From an uncultured Collinsella sp. (GTDB lineage: Bacteria; Actinomycetota; Coriobacteriia; Coriobacteriales; Coriobacteriaceae): a stretch of 32,746 nucleotides of DNA. How positions within the stretch are numbered: the stretch's first letter is position 1; each line of letters begins with the position of its first letter. A model generated the notes under the pieces. It saw only the letters and a program-made list of their open reading frames with translations, was not told where the DNA came from and did no database searches. This document shows positions 25,715 to 32,746 of the stretch, in pieces. The DNA lies in the NCBI GenBank assembly GCA_958346935.1, contig CATVTM010000015.1, positions 1-32,746 of the forward strand, in the 5' to 3' direction. The position numbers were made by a program, and so were the translations under genes.

Positions 25715-28363
25715 CTAGCAGACGGCGTAGTCCTGGGGCTCGCGGCCGTAGTAGGCGTCCAGGTAGAGCTCCTTGATCTCGCTCATGAGCGGGTAGCGCG
25801 GGTTAGCGCCGGTGCACTGGTCGTTGAACGCCTGCTCGGTCATCTCGTCGAGGGTGTCGAGGAAGTACTGCTCGTCAACACCGTAGTCGGCGATGGTCTT
25901 CTTGACGCCGATGAAGTCCTTGAGCTGCTCGAGCTTCGTGATGAAGTTCTCGAAGACCTCCTTGTCGTCCTTGCCCTCGATGCCGCAGTACTTGGCCATC
26001 TCGGCGTAGTTGTGCAGCGCGTTGGGGTAAGGATACTGGGAGAAGGTACCCATCTTGACGGGAGCCTCGGCGGCGTTGTAGCGCATAACGCGGGTCAGGA
26101 TGACGGCGTTGGCGAGGCCGTGGGGCAGGTGATGGAAGGCGCCGAGCTTGTGGGCCATGGAGTGGTTGAGGCCCAGGAAGGCGTTGGCGAAGGCCATACC
26201 GGCCATGCAGGAGGCGTTGTGCATCTCCTCGCGGGCGTGCGGGTCCTTGGCGCCGTTCGTGAAGCTGGAGGGCAGGTTCTCGAAGACGAGCTTAGCAGCG
26301 CGCTCGGAGAGGCCCTTGGTGTAGTCGGAAGCCATGATGGAGACGTAGGACTCGATAGCGTGGGTCATGACGTCGATGCCGGAGGCGGCGGTCAGGCCGC
26401 GCGGGGCGGTCATGCAGTTGTCGGCGTCGACGATAGCCATGTTGGGGAGCAGCGCGTAGTCGGCGAGCGGCCACTTGATGCCGGTCTCCTTGTCGGTGAT
26501 GATGGCGAACGGCGTGCACTCGGAGCCGGTACCCGAAGAGGTCGGGACGGCGACGAAGTAGGCCTTCTTGCCCATCTCGGGGAAGGTGAAGATACGCTTG
26601 CGGATGTCCATGAAGTCCATGGCCATGTCCTCAAACTTGCACTCGGGGTGCTCGTACATCATCCACATGATCTTGCCGGCGTCCATAGCGGAGCCACCGC
26701 CGACGGCGATGATGACGTCCGGCTCAAAGAGAGCCATCTGCTTGGCGCCGCGACGTGCGCACTGCAGCGACGGATCGGGCTCGACGTCGTAGAAGCAGTC
26801 GTGGGCGATGCCCATCTCGTCGAGCTTGGCCTCGATGGCGCGGGTGTTGCCATTCTTGAAGAGGAACTGGTCGGTGACGATGAAGGCGCGCTTCTTGCCC
26901 ATGACGGTGCCGAGCTCGTCGAGTGCGACGGGCGTGCAGCCCTTCTTGAAGTAGACCTTCTCGGGTGCGCGGAACCACAGCATGTTCTCGCGGCGCTCTG
27001 CCACGGTCTTGACGTTGATCAAGTGCTTCACCCCAACGTTCTCGGAGACGGAGTTGCCGCCCCAGGAGCCGCAGCCCAGGGTCAGAGACGGCTTCATGCC
27101 AAAGTTGTACAGGTCACCGATGCCGCCGTGCGAGGACGGGGTGTTGATGACGATACGGCAGGCCTTCATGACGTGCTCGAACAGGCTGATCTTCTCGGCC
27201 TGGGCGGGGTGCACGTACAGAGAGGCGGTGTGGCCCGGGCCACCGGCGAGCACCAGGTGCTCGGCCTTGTCGACGGCCTCCTGGAAGTCCTTGGCGTGAT
27301 ACATGGCCAGGACCGGGGAGAGCTTCTCGTGGGAGAACTCTTCCTTGGCGGGGTCGGTGGAGGTGACCTCAGCGATCAGGATCTTGGTCTTGGCGGGAAC
27401 CTCGATGCCGGCGAGCTCGGCGATCTTGGCGGCAGCCATGCCGGGAATGCGGTGGTCGAGGGCGCCGTTCTTGAACATGGCGGCACGCAGGGCCTCCATC
27501 TCGGCACCCTGCTTGACGAAGTAGCAGCCGCGCTTCTGGAACTCGGCCTTAACCTGGTCATAGATGGTGTCGATGACGGTCACGGACTGCTCGGAAGCGC
27601 AGATCATGCCGTTGTCGAAGGTCTTGGAGTGGATGATGGAGTTGACGGCGAGCAGCACGTCGGCGGTGTCGTCGATGACGACCGGGGTGTTACCGGCGCC
27701 AACGCCCAGGGCGGGCTTGCCCGAGGAGTAGGCGGCCTTGACCATGCCCGGGCCACCGGTTGCGAGGATGATATCGACGTCACGCATGACCATGTTGGTC
27801 AGCTCGATGGAGGGGACATCGACCCAGCCGATGATGCCCTCGGGAGCGCCGGCCTTGACGGCGGCGTCAAGCACGAGCTTGGCGGCGGCTATGGTGCACT
27901 TGGCGGCAGCCGGGTGCGGGGAGATGATGATGGCGTTGCGGGTCTTCAGGCTGATCAGCGTCTTGAAGATCGCGGTGGAGGTGGGGTTGGTCGTCGGGAT
28001 GACGGCACCCACGATACCGATGGGCTCGGCGATCTTGGTGATGCCGTAGGCCTCGTCGCGCTCCAGGACACCACAGGTCTTGGTGTTCTTGTAAGCGTTG
28101 TAGATGTACTCTGCGGCGTAGTGGTTCTTGATGACCTTGTCCTCAAGAACGCCGCGGCCGGTCTCCTCGATGGCCATCTTCGCCAACGGGATACGAGCCT
28201 TGTTGGCGGCCATGGCGGCCTCATAGAAGATCTTGTCGACCTGCTCCTGCGTGTACGTAGCAAAAAGCGCCTGGGCCTCTCGCATCTGAGCGAGCTTAGC
28301 CTCAAGCGCCTCTACGTTGTCCACAATTGCGGGAGTAGTGTTTTCCGGTGACTTTTTCACCAT
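25715..28363 (-). CDS. adhE: Bifunctional acetaldehyde-CoA/alcohol dehydrogenase
   Basis: Reduces acetyl-CoA to acetaldehyde and then ethanol, reoxidising two NADH in fermentation; forms spirosome filaments in other bacteria. 882 residues, normal length. N-terminal aldehyde dehydrogenase half (about 15-440) with catalytic Cys255 in NGMICASEQS and GVGAGNTPVVID; C-terminal iron-dependent alcohol dehydrogenase half with GGGSAMDAGKIMW, VPTSSGTGSECTPFA and iron-binding HSMAHKLGAFHHLPHGLANA. ATG follows AAGGAG. Its promoter (see below) lies 40 bases upstream, and a 12-bp inverted repeat further upstream is a candidate regulator site. The plus strand opposite is also open for 881 codons, a codon-bias artefact. 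Confidence 0.98.
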   Translation of the reverse strand: MVKKSPENTTPAIVDNVEALEAKLAQMREAQALFATYTQEQVDKIFYEAAMAANKARIPLAKMAIEETGRGVLEDKVIKNHYAAEYIYNAYKNTKTCGVLERDEAYGITKIAEPIGIVGAVIPTTNPTSTAIFKTLISLKTRNAIIISPHPAAAKCTIAAAKLVLDAAVKAGAPEGIIGWVDVPSIELTNMVMRDVDIILATGGPGMVKAAYSSGKPALGVGAGNTPVVIDDTADVLLAVNSIIHSKTFDNGMICASEQSVTVIDTIYDQVKAEFQKRGCYFVKQGAEMEALRAAMFKNGALDHRIPGMAAAKIAELAGIEVPAKTKILIAEVTSTDPAKEEFSHEKLSPVLAMYHAKDFQEAVDKAEHLVLAGGPGHTASLYVHPAQAEKISLFEHVMKACRIVINTPSSHGGIGDLYNFGMKPSLTLGCGSWGGNSVSENVGVKHLINVKTVAERRENMLWFRAPEKVYFKKGCTPVALDELGTVMGKKRAFIVTDQFLFKNGNTRAIEAKLDEMGIAHDCFYDVEPDPSLQCARRGAKQMALFEPDVIIAVGGGSAMDAGKIMWMMYEHPECKFEDMAMDFMDIRKRIFTFPEMGKKAYFVAVPTSSGTGSECTPFAIITDKETGIKWPLADYALLPNMAIVDADNCMTAPRGLTAASGIDVMTHAIESYVSIMASDYTKGLSERAAKLVFENLPSSFTNGAKDPHAREEMHNASCMAGMAFANAFLGLNHSMAHKLGAFHHLPHGLANAVILTRVMRYNAAEAPVKMGTFSQYPYPNALHNYAEMAKYCGIEGKDDKEVFENFITKLEQLKDFIGVKKTIADYGVDEQYFLDTLDEMTEQAFNDQCTGANPRYPLMSEIKELYLDAYYGREPQDYAVC

Positions 28364-28403
28364 TTGTGTCTCCTTGCGATCGGAGATTTACCCTACGCCT
28401 TGC

Positions 28404-28409
28404 ATGATA
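28404..28409 (-). promoter_or_regulatory. adhE -10 box
   Basis: On the minus strand TTGCTATCAT gives an extended -10 (TGC then TATCAT), nearly the same as in the rpsB promoter. A -35 at normal spacing is not clear (TTGCCG is 20 bases away), consistent with an activator-dependent or extended -10 promoter. Confidence 0.5.
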
Positions 28410-28455
28410 GCAAGAAATTATTCGGCGAACGGCAAGATTCCTGTAAAAGGCACAC

Positions 28456-28485
28456 TAAAACGCTTCAATAAACTGAAGCGTTTTA
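28456..28485. promoter_or_regulatory. Inverted-repeat operator upstream of adhE
   Basis: TAAAACGCTTCA (28456-28467), six bases, TGAAGCGTTTTA (28474-28485): a perfect 12-bp inverted repeat about 55 bases upstream of the adhE -10. Each arm resembles the palindrome upstream of ppdK (4530-4547). There is no T-run in either direction that would make it a terminator of a known gene; the rpmB terminator is separate (28527-28561). Confidence 0.6.
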
Positions 28486-28526
28486 ACCAAACTATCTGCC
28501 AGTGCATCGCCCTGCCCCCAATGAGT

Positions 28527-28561
28527 GCAAAAAGGCGCCCTCCGTGGGGGAGGACGCCTTT
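28527..28561 (-). terminator. rpmB terminator (minus strand)
   Basis: Arms 28531-28543 and 28549-28561 (one mismatch), loop GTGGG. On the minus strand the stem runs into CTTTTTGC, so it ends the rpmB transcript before adhE. Confidence 0.8.
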
Positions 28562-28629
28562 GGTAAGTTCTATGTGAACGCGAGGTCTTTGACCCGGAGA
28601 GTCCGAGGTACTTGTTGGTAAGACCTTAT

Positions 28630-28818
28630 TTAGGAGCGCGCAACCTTGCCGGACTTGAGGCAGGTGGAGCAAACGTTCATCTTGCGACGGTGACCATCGA
28701 CGACGACGTAGACGCGCTGGATGTTGGGGCGGAACTTACGGTTGGTGACGCGGTGAGAGTGGCTGATGGAGCGACCGGCAACGGGGTGCTTACCGCAAAC
28801 TTCGCAAACTTTGGACAT
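28630..28818 (-). CDS. rpmB: 50S ribosomal protein L28
   Basis: 62 residues. SKVCEVCGKHPVAGRSISHSHRVTNRKFRPNIQRV followed by two further cysteines in MNVCSTCLKSGK: the zinc-binding (four-Cys, C+) form of L28, part of the 50S subunit. The frame is open for 16 more codons upstream, but AAGGAGGG eight bases before ATG 28818 fixes this start. Stands alone with its own promoter and terminator. Bacteria that carry a second, cysteine-free L28 use it under zinc shortage; none is in this window. Confidence 0.96.
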   Translation of the reverse strand: MSKVCEVCGKHPVAGRSISHSHRVTNRKFRPNIQRVYVVVDGHRRKMNVCSTCLKSGKVARS

Positions 28819-28872
28819 AACTGACCCTCCTTGGGCGACAAACGAACATGTCGCGTTAACAAACAAGCCTGA

Positions 28873-28878
28873 ACTATA
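28873..28878 (-). promoter_or_regulatory. rpmB -10 box
   Basis: Minus-strand TGCTATAGT, an extended -10, about 55 bases before the rpmB start. No good -35 at 17 bases; TTGCGC is 20 bases upstream. Confidence 0.5.
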
Positions 28879-29109
28879 GCACAGAAGTCACTCCCTGTGC
28901 GCAATCTACACAGAGATATTTCTCTTTTGGCGATAGTGCCCACGCCACGGCCCTGGACGTAGATCCGATTTGCGTGCAGCAGGGGGGATTATGCCAGCTC
29001 GCAACAAGGTTTTCAAGCTCGTCCCACAAATATATATAGGTTTATTGAGCGTAGAGCTCCGTTTACGGATTGCTCTGTATTTATGCTCGCAATTAAGCTC
29101 AAGGTTGGC
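28879..29109. other. Intergenic region between divergent rpmB and pyrR
   Basis: No coding frame with ribosome site or family resemblance. AT-rich around 29025-29045 (ATATATATAGG). It should hold the upstream parts of both promoters; nothing else was recognised. Confidence 0.6.
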
Positions 29110-29115
29110 TACACT
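29110..29115 (+). promoter_or_regulatory. Candidate pyr operon -10 box
   Basis: GGCTACACT, similar in form to the other -10 boxes here; no clear -35. It lies just upstream of the attenuator structures. Confidence 0.4.
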
Positions 29116-29133
29116 ATCCCTTGACCATTAAAG

Positions 29134-29231
29134 GGGTACGAGATACCCACATGGAATTACATAGCTGCCAAATAGCAGCCCTTCCTGTGGGTGTCTGGTC
29201 CGCTTTGAGCGGTCGGGCATCTATTTTTTTT
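29134..29231 (+). promoter_or_regulatory. pyr operon leader with attenuator
   Basis: Terminator: 29190-29204 pairs with 29208-29221 (G-U pairs, one bulged T), followed by T-A and eight T. Antiterminator: GATACCCAC 29142-29150 pairs with GTGGGTGTC 29187-29195, enclosing a small GCTGC/GCAGC hairpin (29164-29168 with 29175-29179), and overlaps the terminator's left arm. A third stem, GGGTA 29134-29138 with TACCC 29144-29148, would sequester the antiterminator's left arm. This is the logic of PyrR-controlled attenuation, with pyrR the first gene. I could not recognise the classical PyrR-binding-loop consensus, so PyrR as ligand is inferred. Confidence 0.7.
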
Positions 29232-29270
29232 GACTGTGTCAGCAGTCAAGACATGTGAGGAAGGAGATCG

Positions 29271-29855
29271 ATGGGCACGACTTCCCCCAAGGCGGTCATC
29301 ATGGACGAGACCGCCGTCAATCGAGCGATGACCCGCATCGCGCACGAGATTCTCGAGCGCAACGAGGGCTGTGAAGACCTCGCTCTGGTCGGCATCGTCA
29401 CGCGCGGCGACCTTCTGGCAAAGAAGCTCGCCGAGGAGATCAAGGAGATCGAGGGCGTCGACGTTCCGCTCGGCAGCCTGGACATCAGCTTCTACCGCGA
29501 TGACTATGCGACCAATTTCGCTCCCGCGATCCACGCTACCAACATTCCCTTCAGCGTCGACGGCAAGCGCGTCGTGCTGGTGGACGACATCCTGTATACG
29601 GGCCGTACCATCCGCGCCGCTCTGGACGCCGTTATGGACCTGGGCCGTCCGAGCCGTGTTGAGCTGGCAGTTCTCGTTGACCGTGGCCACCGTGAGCTCC
29701 CCATCTCGCCGGACTTTGTCGGCAAGAACGTTCCCTCGTCGCACGAGGAGAACGTGCACCTATATATGAAGGAAGTCGACGGCCACACCGCCGTCGAGAT
29801 TAACGACGTCGCGCCGGGTTCCCACGTGGGCTCCGCGCCGCTGGGAGGTGAGTAG
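29271..29855 (+). CDS. pyrR: Bifunctional pyr operon regulator / uracil phosphoribosyltransferase
   Basis: 194 residues. PyrR binds pyr mRNA in response to UMP and has weak UPRTase activity. The PRPP-binding motif VVLVDDILYTGRTIRAALDA is clear, as are LVGIVTRGDLLAKKLAEEI, SFYRDD near residue 75 and the ELAVLVDRGHRELPISPDFVGKNVP segment. The ATG follows GGAAGGAG, about 40 bases after the attenuator's T-run. First gene of pyrR-pyrB-pyrC-pyrK; its stop lies a few bases before the pyrB start. Confidence 0.96.
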   Translation: MGTTSPKAVIMDETAVNRAMTRIAHEILERNEGCEDLALVGIVTRGDLLAKKLAEEIKEIEGVDVPLGSLDISFYRDDYATNFAPAIHATNIPFSVDGKRVVLVDDILYTGRTIRAALDAVMDLGRPSRVELAVLVDRGHRELPISPDFVGKNVPSSHEENVHLYMKEVDGHTAVEINDVAPGSHVGSAPLGGE

Positions 29856-29859
29856 TACC

Positions 29860-30804
29860 GTGGCGTTCAACCATAAGCACCTGATCGACATTACCGAGTA
29901 CTCCGAAGAGGACATCAAGCTCATCCTCGAGACCGCCAAGGCGTTCTCCGAGGTCAACGAGCGTGCGATCAAGAAGGTCCCCACGCTCAAGGGCAAGACC
30001 ATCGTCAACATGTTCAACGAGCCCTCGACGCGCACCCGCAGCTCCTTCGAGCTCGCCGAGAAGCGCCTTTCGGCCGACAGCCTCAACTTTGGCGGCTCCT
30101 CGACCTCCACGGTCAAGGGCGAGAGCCTCGTCGACACCGTCGAGACCCTCAACGCCTACAAGATTGATTGCATCGTCGTTCGCGATAAGCACGCCGGTGC
30201 TCCCTACATCGTCACGCAGAACTCGCCCGCGAGCGTCATCTGCGCCGGCGACGGCAAGCACAACCACCCCACGCAGGCCCTGCTCGACCTGTACACCATC
30301 TGGGAGCACAAGGGCGACTTCCACGGTCTGAAGGTCGCCGTCGTCGGCGATATCGCGCACTCCCGTGTCTGCGGCTCGCTGATCCCCGCCCTTAAGATCA
30401 TGGGCTGCGAGACCTACGCCGTCGCCCCCGGCACGCTGCTGCCGCCGGCGCCCGAGGTTCTGGGCTGCGACCACGTGACGAGCGACCTCGATTCCGTCCT
30501 GCCCGAGCTGGACGTCGTCTATATGCTGCGCGTGCAGCAGGAGCGCCTCGAGGGTGCTCCGTTCCCGACCATTCGCGAGTATCACAAGCTCTTCGGCCTG
30601 ACCAAGGACCGCGAGAAGCTCATGAAGCCCGATGCGATCATCTGCCACCCGGGCCCCATCAACCGCGGCGTCGAGTTCGACTCCTATATGGCCGACCACC
30701 CGCAACGCTCCGTCATCCTGGAGCAGGTCTACGCCGGTATCTGCGTGCGTATGGCTATCCTGTATCTGCTGCTTGGAGGTGCCGATAATGGCCTTGCTTC
30801 TTAA
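29860..30804 (+). CDS. pyrB: Aspartate carbamoyltransferase catalytic subunit
   Basis: Condenses carbamoyl phosphate and aspartate, the committed step of pyrimidine synthesis. 314 residues. Carbamoyl-phosphate site FNEPSTRTRSSFELAEKRL, GSSTSTVKGESL, HPTQALLDLYTI, VGDIAHSRVCGS, and CHPGPINRGVEFD. GTG 29860 is chosen because GGGAGG lies 11 bases before it; GTG 29848 in frame would sit inside the ribosome site and overlap pyrR. The 3' end overlaps pyrC by 17 bases. No pyrI is present, so a trimeric enzyme is likely. Confidence 0.96.
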   Translation: MAFNHKHLIDITEYSEEDIKLILETAKAFSEVNERAIKKVPTLKGKTIVNMFNEPSTRTRSSFELAEKRLSADSLNFGGSSTSTVKGESLVDTVETLNAYKIDCIVVRDKHAGAPYIVTQNSPASVICAGDGKHNHPTQALLDLYTIWEHKGDFHGLKVAVVGDIAHSRVCGSLIPALKIMGCETYAVAPGTLLPPAPEVLGCDHVTSDLDSVLPELDVVYMLRVQQERLEGAPFPTIREYHKLFGLTKDREKLMKPDAIICHPGPINRGVEFDSYMADHPQRSVILEQVYAGICVRMAILYLLLGGADNGLAS

Positions 30805-32077
30805 GAATGCCCACGTCGTCGACCCGTCCGTCGAGCTTGACGGTGTCGTTGACGTCCTGATCGACGGCGACAAGATCGCCGAGGTCGGCGAGAATCTTGC
30901 CGCCGAGGGAGCCGAGGTCCGCGACCTTTCCGGCAAGTACCTCGTCCCCGGCCTGGTGGACATGCACGTTCACCTGCGTGAGCCCGGCTACGAGGTCAAA
31001 GAGGACATCGAGAGCGGCACCCGCGCTGCTGCCAAGGGCGGCTTCACCGGCGTGTGCTCCATGCCCAACACCGACCCCGTCACCGATAACGGCACCGTCG
31101 TCGAGTTCGTCAAGTCCCGCGCTGCCGAGGTCGGTCACTGCCGCGTCTATCCGTCGGGCGCCATGACCCGCGGTCTTAAGGGCGAGGCCATGTCCGAGAT
31201 GGGCGATATGGTCGCCCGCGGCGTCGTCGCCTTCACCGACGACGGTCGCGGCGTGCAGGGCGCGGGCATGCTCCGTCGCTGCATGGACTACGGCAAGATG
31301 TTCGGCAAGGTCTTTATGAGCCACTGCCAGGACGAGGACCTGGTCGGCCACGGCCAGATCAACGAGGGCAAGGTCTCGACCCGTCTGGCTCTCGAGGGCT
31401 GGCCGGCTGCCGGCGAGGAGCTCCAGATCGCCCGCGACATCGAGATTGCCAAGCTGACCGGTGCCAAGCTGCACATCCAGCACATCTCCACCGCCCATGG
31501 CCTGGAGATCGTGCGTGCCGGTAAGGCCGCTGGCGTTCAGGTTACCTGCGAGGCTACCCCGCACCACATGTTCCTGACCGAGAACGACCTGGACGAGACC
31601 TACAACACCTCGCTCAAGGTCAACCCGCCGCTGCGTACCGAGGAGGATGCCGAGGCCATCCGCCAGGGCGTCATCGACGGCACCGTCGACGTTATCGTCA
31701 CCGATCACGCTCCCCACACCCCGTGGGAGAAGGCCCGCGAGTTCGAGCTTGCGCCCTTCGGCATGATCGGCCTCGAGACTTCGCTGTCGCTCGTCCTCAC
31801 CGAGCTGGTCAACACGGGCAAGATGAGCATGGGCCGCATGGTCGAGCTCATGGCCATCAAGCCGCGTGAGATCCTGGGCCTCGACCAGGTTCAGGTCAAG
31901 GCGGGCTCCGTTGCCGACCTGACCGTGTTCGATCCCACCGCAACCTGGACGGTCGGCGAGGACGGTTACGAGTCGCGTGCCGAGAACTCCGGTTTTGCCG
32001 GCCGCACGCTCACCGGTCGTGCCACCGATGTGTTTGTCGGCGGCAAGCAGACGCTCGCCGACGGCTGCATCTGCTAG
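30788..32077 (+). CDS. pyrC: Dihydroorotase (class I)
   Basis: Zinc amidohydrolase cyclising carbamoyl aspartate to dihydroorotate. 429 residues, typical of class I. Metal-binding GLVDMHVHLREPG (HxH), then GFTGVCSMPNTDPVTDN, HIQHISTAHGLE, CEATPHHMFLTE, and catalytic Asp in VIVTDHAPHTPWEK. The ATG at 30788 is inside the end of pyrB, with GGAGGTG seven bases upstream, so translation is coupled. A short GC-rich stem (32098-32103 with 32117-32122) lies between it and pyrK. Confidence 0.96.
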   Translation: MALLLKNAHVVDPSVELDGVVDVLIDGDKIAEVGENLAAEGAEVRDLSGKYLVPGLVDMHVHLREPGYEVKEDIESGTRAAAKGGFTGVCSMPNTDPVTDNGTVVEFVKSRAAEVGHCRVYPSGAMTRGLKGEAMSEMGDMVARGVVAFTDDGRGVQGAGMLRRCMDYGKMFGKVFMSHCQDEDLVGHGQINEGKVSTRLALEGWPAAGEELQIARDIEIAKLTGAKLHIQHISTAHGLEIVRAGKAAGVQVTCEATPHHMFLTENDLDETYNTSLKVNPPLRTEEDAEAIRQGVIDGTVDVIVTDHAPHTPWEKAREFELAPFGMIGLETSLSLVLTELVNTGKMSMGRMVELMAIKPREILGLDQVQVKAGSVADLTVFDPTATWTVGEDGYESRAENSGFAGRTLTGRATDVFVGGKQTLADGCIC

Positions 32078-32097
32078 CATAGCCTTATCGCTTTTGT

Positions 32098-32122
32098 GCG
32101 CGGTGCCCTTGCGGTGCCGCGC
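32098..32122 (+). other. GC-rich hairpin between pyrC and pyrK
   Basis: GCGCGG pairs with CCGCGC, 13-base loop that can pair further internally, followed by TTTCTGTT. At most a weak terminator; possibly an mRNA processing or stability stem inside the operon. Confidence 0.4.
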
Positions 32123-32169
32123 TTTCTGTTCGCCTGAACCATGCAACCGCATGGGGGATTGGAGCGTCT

Positions 32170-32746
32170 ATGCCCACACCTTCCACTGCACGCATGCACG
32201 ACTTCGAGGTCGTTTCGAACCAGGAGATCGCCGACGGCATCTTCTCGCTCGTTATCTCGGCCCCCAAGCTTGCAAGTGCGCTCAAGCCCGGCCAGTTTGT
32301 GAACATTGCCGTGCCCGGCGATGCGTCCTCGCTGCTTCGCGTGCCCCTGAGCTTCTATCGCGCCGACGCCCAGGCCGGCACCGTCGAGCTGTGGTACGCC
32401 GTCGTGGGCGACGACACCCGTCGTCTGTCGCAGATGGCCCCCGGTTCCACCTCTAATCTGCTGGGCCCTGGCGGCCGCGGCTGGCTTGTGCCCGAGGGCA
32501 CTAGGAAGGCGCTGCTCGTTGCGGGCGGCATCGGTGTTCCGCCCGTGCTGTGCCTTGCCGGCAAGCTTGCCGAGCAGGGTGTGGCCGTTGACGTGTGCCT
32601 GGGCTTTGGCACCGCGTCCAAGGCCGTGGGTATCGATGAGTTCCGTGCTCTGTGCGACACGGTCAATGTGTGCACCGACGACGGCTCGCTTGGCACGCAC
32701 GGTTTTTGCACCGACCCGGCAGCCGAGCTGCTCGGCGAGGGCGGCT
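32170..32746 (+). CDS. pyrK: Dihydroorotate dehydrogenase electron-transfer subunit (partial, runs off the window)
   Basis: The frame opens at ATG 32170 (GGAG six bases upstream) and is open to the window edge, about 192 residues. Ferredoxin-reductase-like: HDFEVVSNQEIADGIFSLVI, LKPGQFVNIAVPG, the FAD-binding RVPLSFYRAD, GPGGRGW, and the nucleotide-binding LLVAGGIGVPPVLCLAGKL followed by GFGTASKAVG. The [2Fe-2S] cysteine cluster of PyrK would lie beyond the edge. It passes electrons from PyrD to NAD+, so pyrD (type 1B) should follow. Confidence 0.92.
   Translation, partial: MPTPSTARMHDFEVVSNQEIADGIFSLVISAPKLASALKPGQFVNIAVPGDASSLLRVPLSFYRADAQAGTVELWYAVVGDDTRRLSQMAPGSTSNLLGPGGRGWLVPEGTRKALLVAGGIGVPPVLCLAGKLAEQGVAVDVCLGFGTASKAVGIDEFRALCDTVNVCTDDGSLGTHGFCTDPAAELLGEGG

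Noticed and set aside
25706..28351. An 881-codon open frame on the plus strand opposite adhE
   Set aside because: It mirrors adhE codon for codon, is dominated by Gly, Val, Leu, Asp and His as expected from the complement of biased high-GC codons, and has no ribosome site or family resemblance.
28456..28485. The adhE upstream inverted repeat as a terminator of rpmB
   Set aside because: It has no T-run on the minus strand and a better rpmB terminator with a T-run exists at 28527-28561.

Overview
This window looks like the chromosome of a high-GC anaerobic actinobacterium of the class Coriobacteriia, most probably Collinsella or a close relative. That is a judgement from protein sequences, codon use and gene order, not from a database search. 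Supporting points are a Firmicute-like order of housekeeping genes (rplS, rnhB, yraN, comM, dprA, trmFO, xer, rpsB, tsf, pyrH, frr, uppS, cdsA, dxr, rseP, ispG, proS) in high-GC codons, a bifunctional AdhE, a pyruvate phosphate dikinase and a pyrR-led pyrimidine operon.

Layout. (1) Positions 1-4130 are an accessory region, visibly more AT-rich than the rest and badly eroded. On the minus strand a radical-SAM/SPASM peptide-maturase remnant has lost its 5' end and carries an in-frame TGA; it is followed by a 60-residue Val/Ala/Tyr-rich peptide that could be its substrate. On the plus strand are a small DUF3784-like membrane protein, an intact ABC exporter half and the nucleotide-binding part of a second ABC half that has lost its membrane domain. 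Together they look like a decaying locus for a modified, exported peptide. (2) Positions 4135-4766 have no convincing gene but are rich in signals: a strong two-stem structured element, a LacI-like palindrome and helically phased TTTACC repeats before ppdK. (3) Positions 4767-24682 are the core: ppdK, rplS, rnhB, then the overlapping yraN-comM-dprA-trmFO-xer genes, then rpsB-tsf, then pyrH-frr-uppS-cdsA-dxr-rseP-ispG-proS (UMP kinase, ribosome recycling, undecaprenyl and phospholipid precursors, MEP pathway, site-2 protease, prolyl-tRNA synthetase). (4) On the minus strand are an APH-fold kinase, adhE and rpmB (24862-28818). (5) From about 29100 the pyr operon (pyrR, pyrB, pyrC, start of pyrK) runs off the right edge behind an apparent transcription attenuator.

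The most interesting points are a 15-base box shared by the ppdK and adhE upstream regions, the folded element at 4341-4465, the pyr leader with three mutually exclusive hairpins, a xer recombinase gene with no standard start codon at its proper N-terminus, a winged-helix-like insertion inside the site-2 protease, and the eroded radical-SAM peptide locus. I found no rRNA, tRNA, CRISPR array or insertion sequence.
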